From an uncultured Clostridium sp. (GTDB taxonomy: Bacteria; Bacillota_I; Bacilli_A; RF39; UBA660): a stretch of 64,000 nt of DNA. Location: positions 1-64,000 of the forward strand of contig CAMKPE010000002.1 in the NCBI GenBank assembly GCA_946414595.1, written 5' to 3'. Numbering within the stretch: the first letter of the stretch is position 1; each line of letters begins with the position of its first letter. Shown piece after piece: positions 63,104 to 64,000 of the stretch. A program made the translations under genes and the position numbers. The notes under the pieces were generated by a model. It did no database searches, had not been told where the DNA came from, and saw nothing but the letters and a program-made list of their open reading frames with translations.

Positions 63104-63973
63104 CTATTTTAAATATTTTTTTAAATCTTTTAATCTATCAAAAGCTTCTTTGTATCCTAAGTCATAAGCTGCTTGTAAATCACTACGTTCTTTTTTAACA
63201 GGATTTATGTTAATTGATCTTTTAGGTCTAAATACAAATATTTCTTTATCATTTTCCATCTTTTCAATAAACTTTAAAGTTTCATTATACTCTTTAGGTC
63301 TATTAATAGATGTTTCAATAAATTTAGGATATTTCTTGTATCTCTTATTTACTTTCTTTAATTGTTTCTCGCTAAGTTCTTCTTTAACAAATCCTTTAGG
63401 TTGAGTAAGAACAACAACAATCTTCTTATATCCCATCTCTAATGCCTTTTTAATAGGAATAGAATCAGCAACTGCACCATCTAAATATTTTTTACCATCT
63501 ATATTTACTATACGCGATAATAAAGGCATTGCAGAAGTTGCACGTAATTTCTCCATCTCATCCAACGGTCTATTTATCTTAAAGTACTCAGCTTTACCAG
63601 TTTCCACATTAGTAGCAACGGCATAAAAAGGTTTATTTGTTTTAACAAAAGCATCTTGATCAAATGGAAATAACTTCTTTGATACTTTATAATAAGCAAA
63701 TCTTTTATTTACAACATTTCCAGTTAATATTAAAGATCTAACACTTATATATCTTTTATCATTACAATACTTTAAATTGTAGTTAAGTCCTCTTCCTGGT
63801 TGATTTGAAAAGTAATTAACTCCAAATAAAGCACCAGCAGATACTCCGAATATACAATCAATATTTATATTATTTGCATATAAAGCATCCAAAATACCAG
63901 CAGTATAAAGCCCTCTTAAAGCTCCACCTTCCAATATAAAACATACTTTATCTTTATTACTGTCTTTTTTCAT
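63104..63973 (-). CDS. Patatin-like phospholipase
   Basis: Patatin-like hydrolases release fatty acids from lipids. The 289-residue protein has the oxyanion loop EGGALRG, the nucleophile S45 in GVSAG and the catalytic Asp in DGAVADSIP, all the essential residues. No signal peptide. GAGGTG precedes the ATG at 63973. In Bacillus a patatin (ylbK) lies by ylbJ and ylbL; here it is next to acyltransferase genes, which suggests lipid remodelling. Confidence 0.92.
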   Translation of the reverse strand: MKKDSNKDKVCFILEGGALRGLYTAGILDALYANNINIDCIFGVSAGALFGVNYFSNQPGRGLNYNLKYCNDKRYISVRSLILTGNVVNKRFAYYKVSKKLFPFDQDAFVKTNKPFYAVATNVETGKAEYFKINRPLDEMEKLRATSAMPLLSRIVNIDGKKYLDGAVADSIPIKKALEMGYKKIVVVLTQPKGFVKEELSEKQLKKVNKRYKKYPKFIETSINRPKEYNETLKFIEKMENDKEIFVFRPKRSININPVKKERSDLQAAYDLGYKEAFDRLKDLKKYLK

Positions 63974-63992
63974 AAAAAACACCTCAAACAAC

Positions 63993-63998
63993 ATTATA
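63993..63998 (-). promoter_or_regulatory. -10 box of the patatin-like gene
   Basis: TATAAT on the - strand, 19 bases before the ATG at the right window edge; the -35 would lie outside. Confidence 0.45.
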
Positions 63999-64000
63999 AC

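Overview
This window is AT-rich bacterial DNA from a low-GC Firmicute (Bacillota). UGA is a true stop codon (for example the ends of the gene at 4214-4960 and of rsmE), so the Mycoplasma/Spiroplasma code is excluded. Gene content and local order match the Bacillus yqe/yqf and lepA neighbourhoods, but the blocks are rearranged. Spore-associated genes occur throughout (spoIIM, a spoVB-like flippase, a SpoIIID-like regulator, ylbL/ylbJ, yqfC/yqfD) next to type IV pilin and pilus-ATPase genes. My inference is an uncultured Bacilli lineage with a reduced genome and endospore ancestry, such as those found in the gut. No rRNA, tRNA, CRISPR array, insertion sequence or prophage was seen.

Layout. 1-11.3 kb, mostly + strand: dnaK (3' part) and dnaJ with a peptidase between them, an unknown gene and mtnN; then rarA (-), xerD-deoB and a membrane protein. 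11.3-11.9 kb is the only long stretch without a gene. From 11.9 kb most genes are on the - strand: an XRE-type regulator, mnmA, spoIIM; a + strand island with a 30-residue membrane peptide, an unknown gene and a flippase; an AlkD-like gene, mtaB, rsmE, miaA, mutL, uvrC, cvpA and mutS; ylbL/ylbJ; two prepilin-like genes divergent from a PilB/ComGA-type ATPase; tmk; the run lepA-spoIIID-like-hemW-HD-thyA-folA; murE; an arginase-family gene; a third pilin; the yqfC-yqfD-vanZ-ybeY-cdd-era-yqzL-recO operon behind yqeY and rpsU; an RNase J-like gene and rnc; yidD with a ZnuA-like lipoprotein; tgt; and a lipid cluster (patatin, PlsC, acyl-CoA synthetase, PlsC).

How the genes work together. Clear groups are DNA repair (mutS, mutL, uvrC, recO, rarA, AlkD-like), tRNA modification (mnmA, mtaB, miaA, tgt), translation and RNA metabolism (lepA, era, ybeY, rsmE, rpsU, rnc, RNase J-like), dTMP synthesis (thyA, folA, tmk), envelope and sporulation, and a type IV pilus-like machine. 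Regulatory DNA is very compact: many -10 boxes lie only 15-18 bases from the start codon, the usual ribosome site is GGTGAT, and many terminator hairpins contain the stop codon of the gene they end.

Most interesting observations: two operator-like words shared by the XRE regulator promoter (12.7 kb) and a pilin promoter (46.2 kb); a 30-residue membrane peptide gene with its own promoter and terminator; a terminator-like hairpin folded over the flippase start codon; an RNase J homologue with a broken metal site; a ZnuA-like lipoprotein that has lost its metal ligands; and a palindromic -10 box between ylbL and ylbJ.
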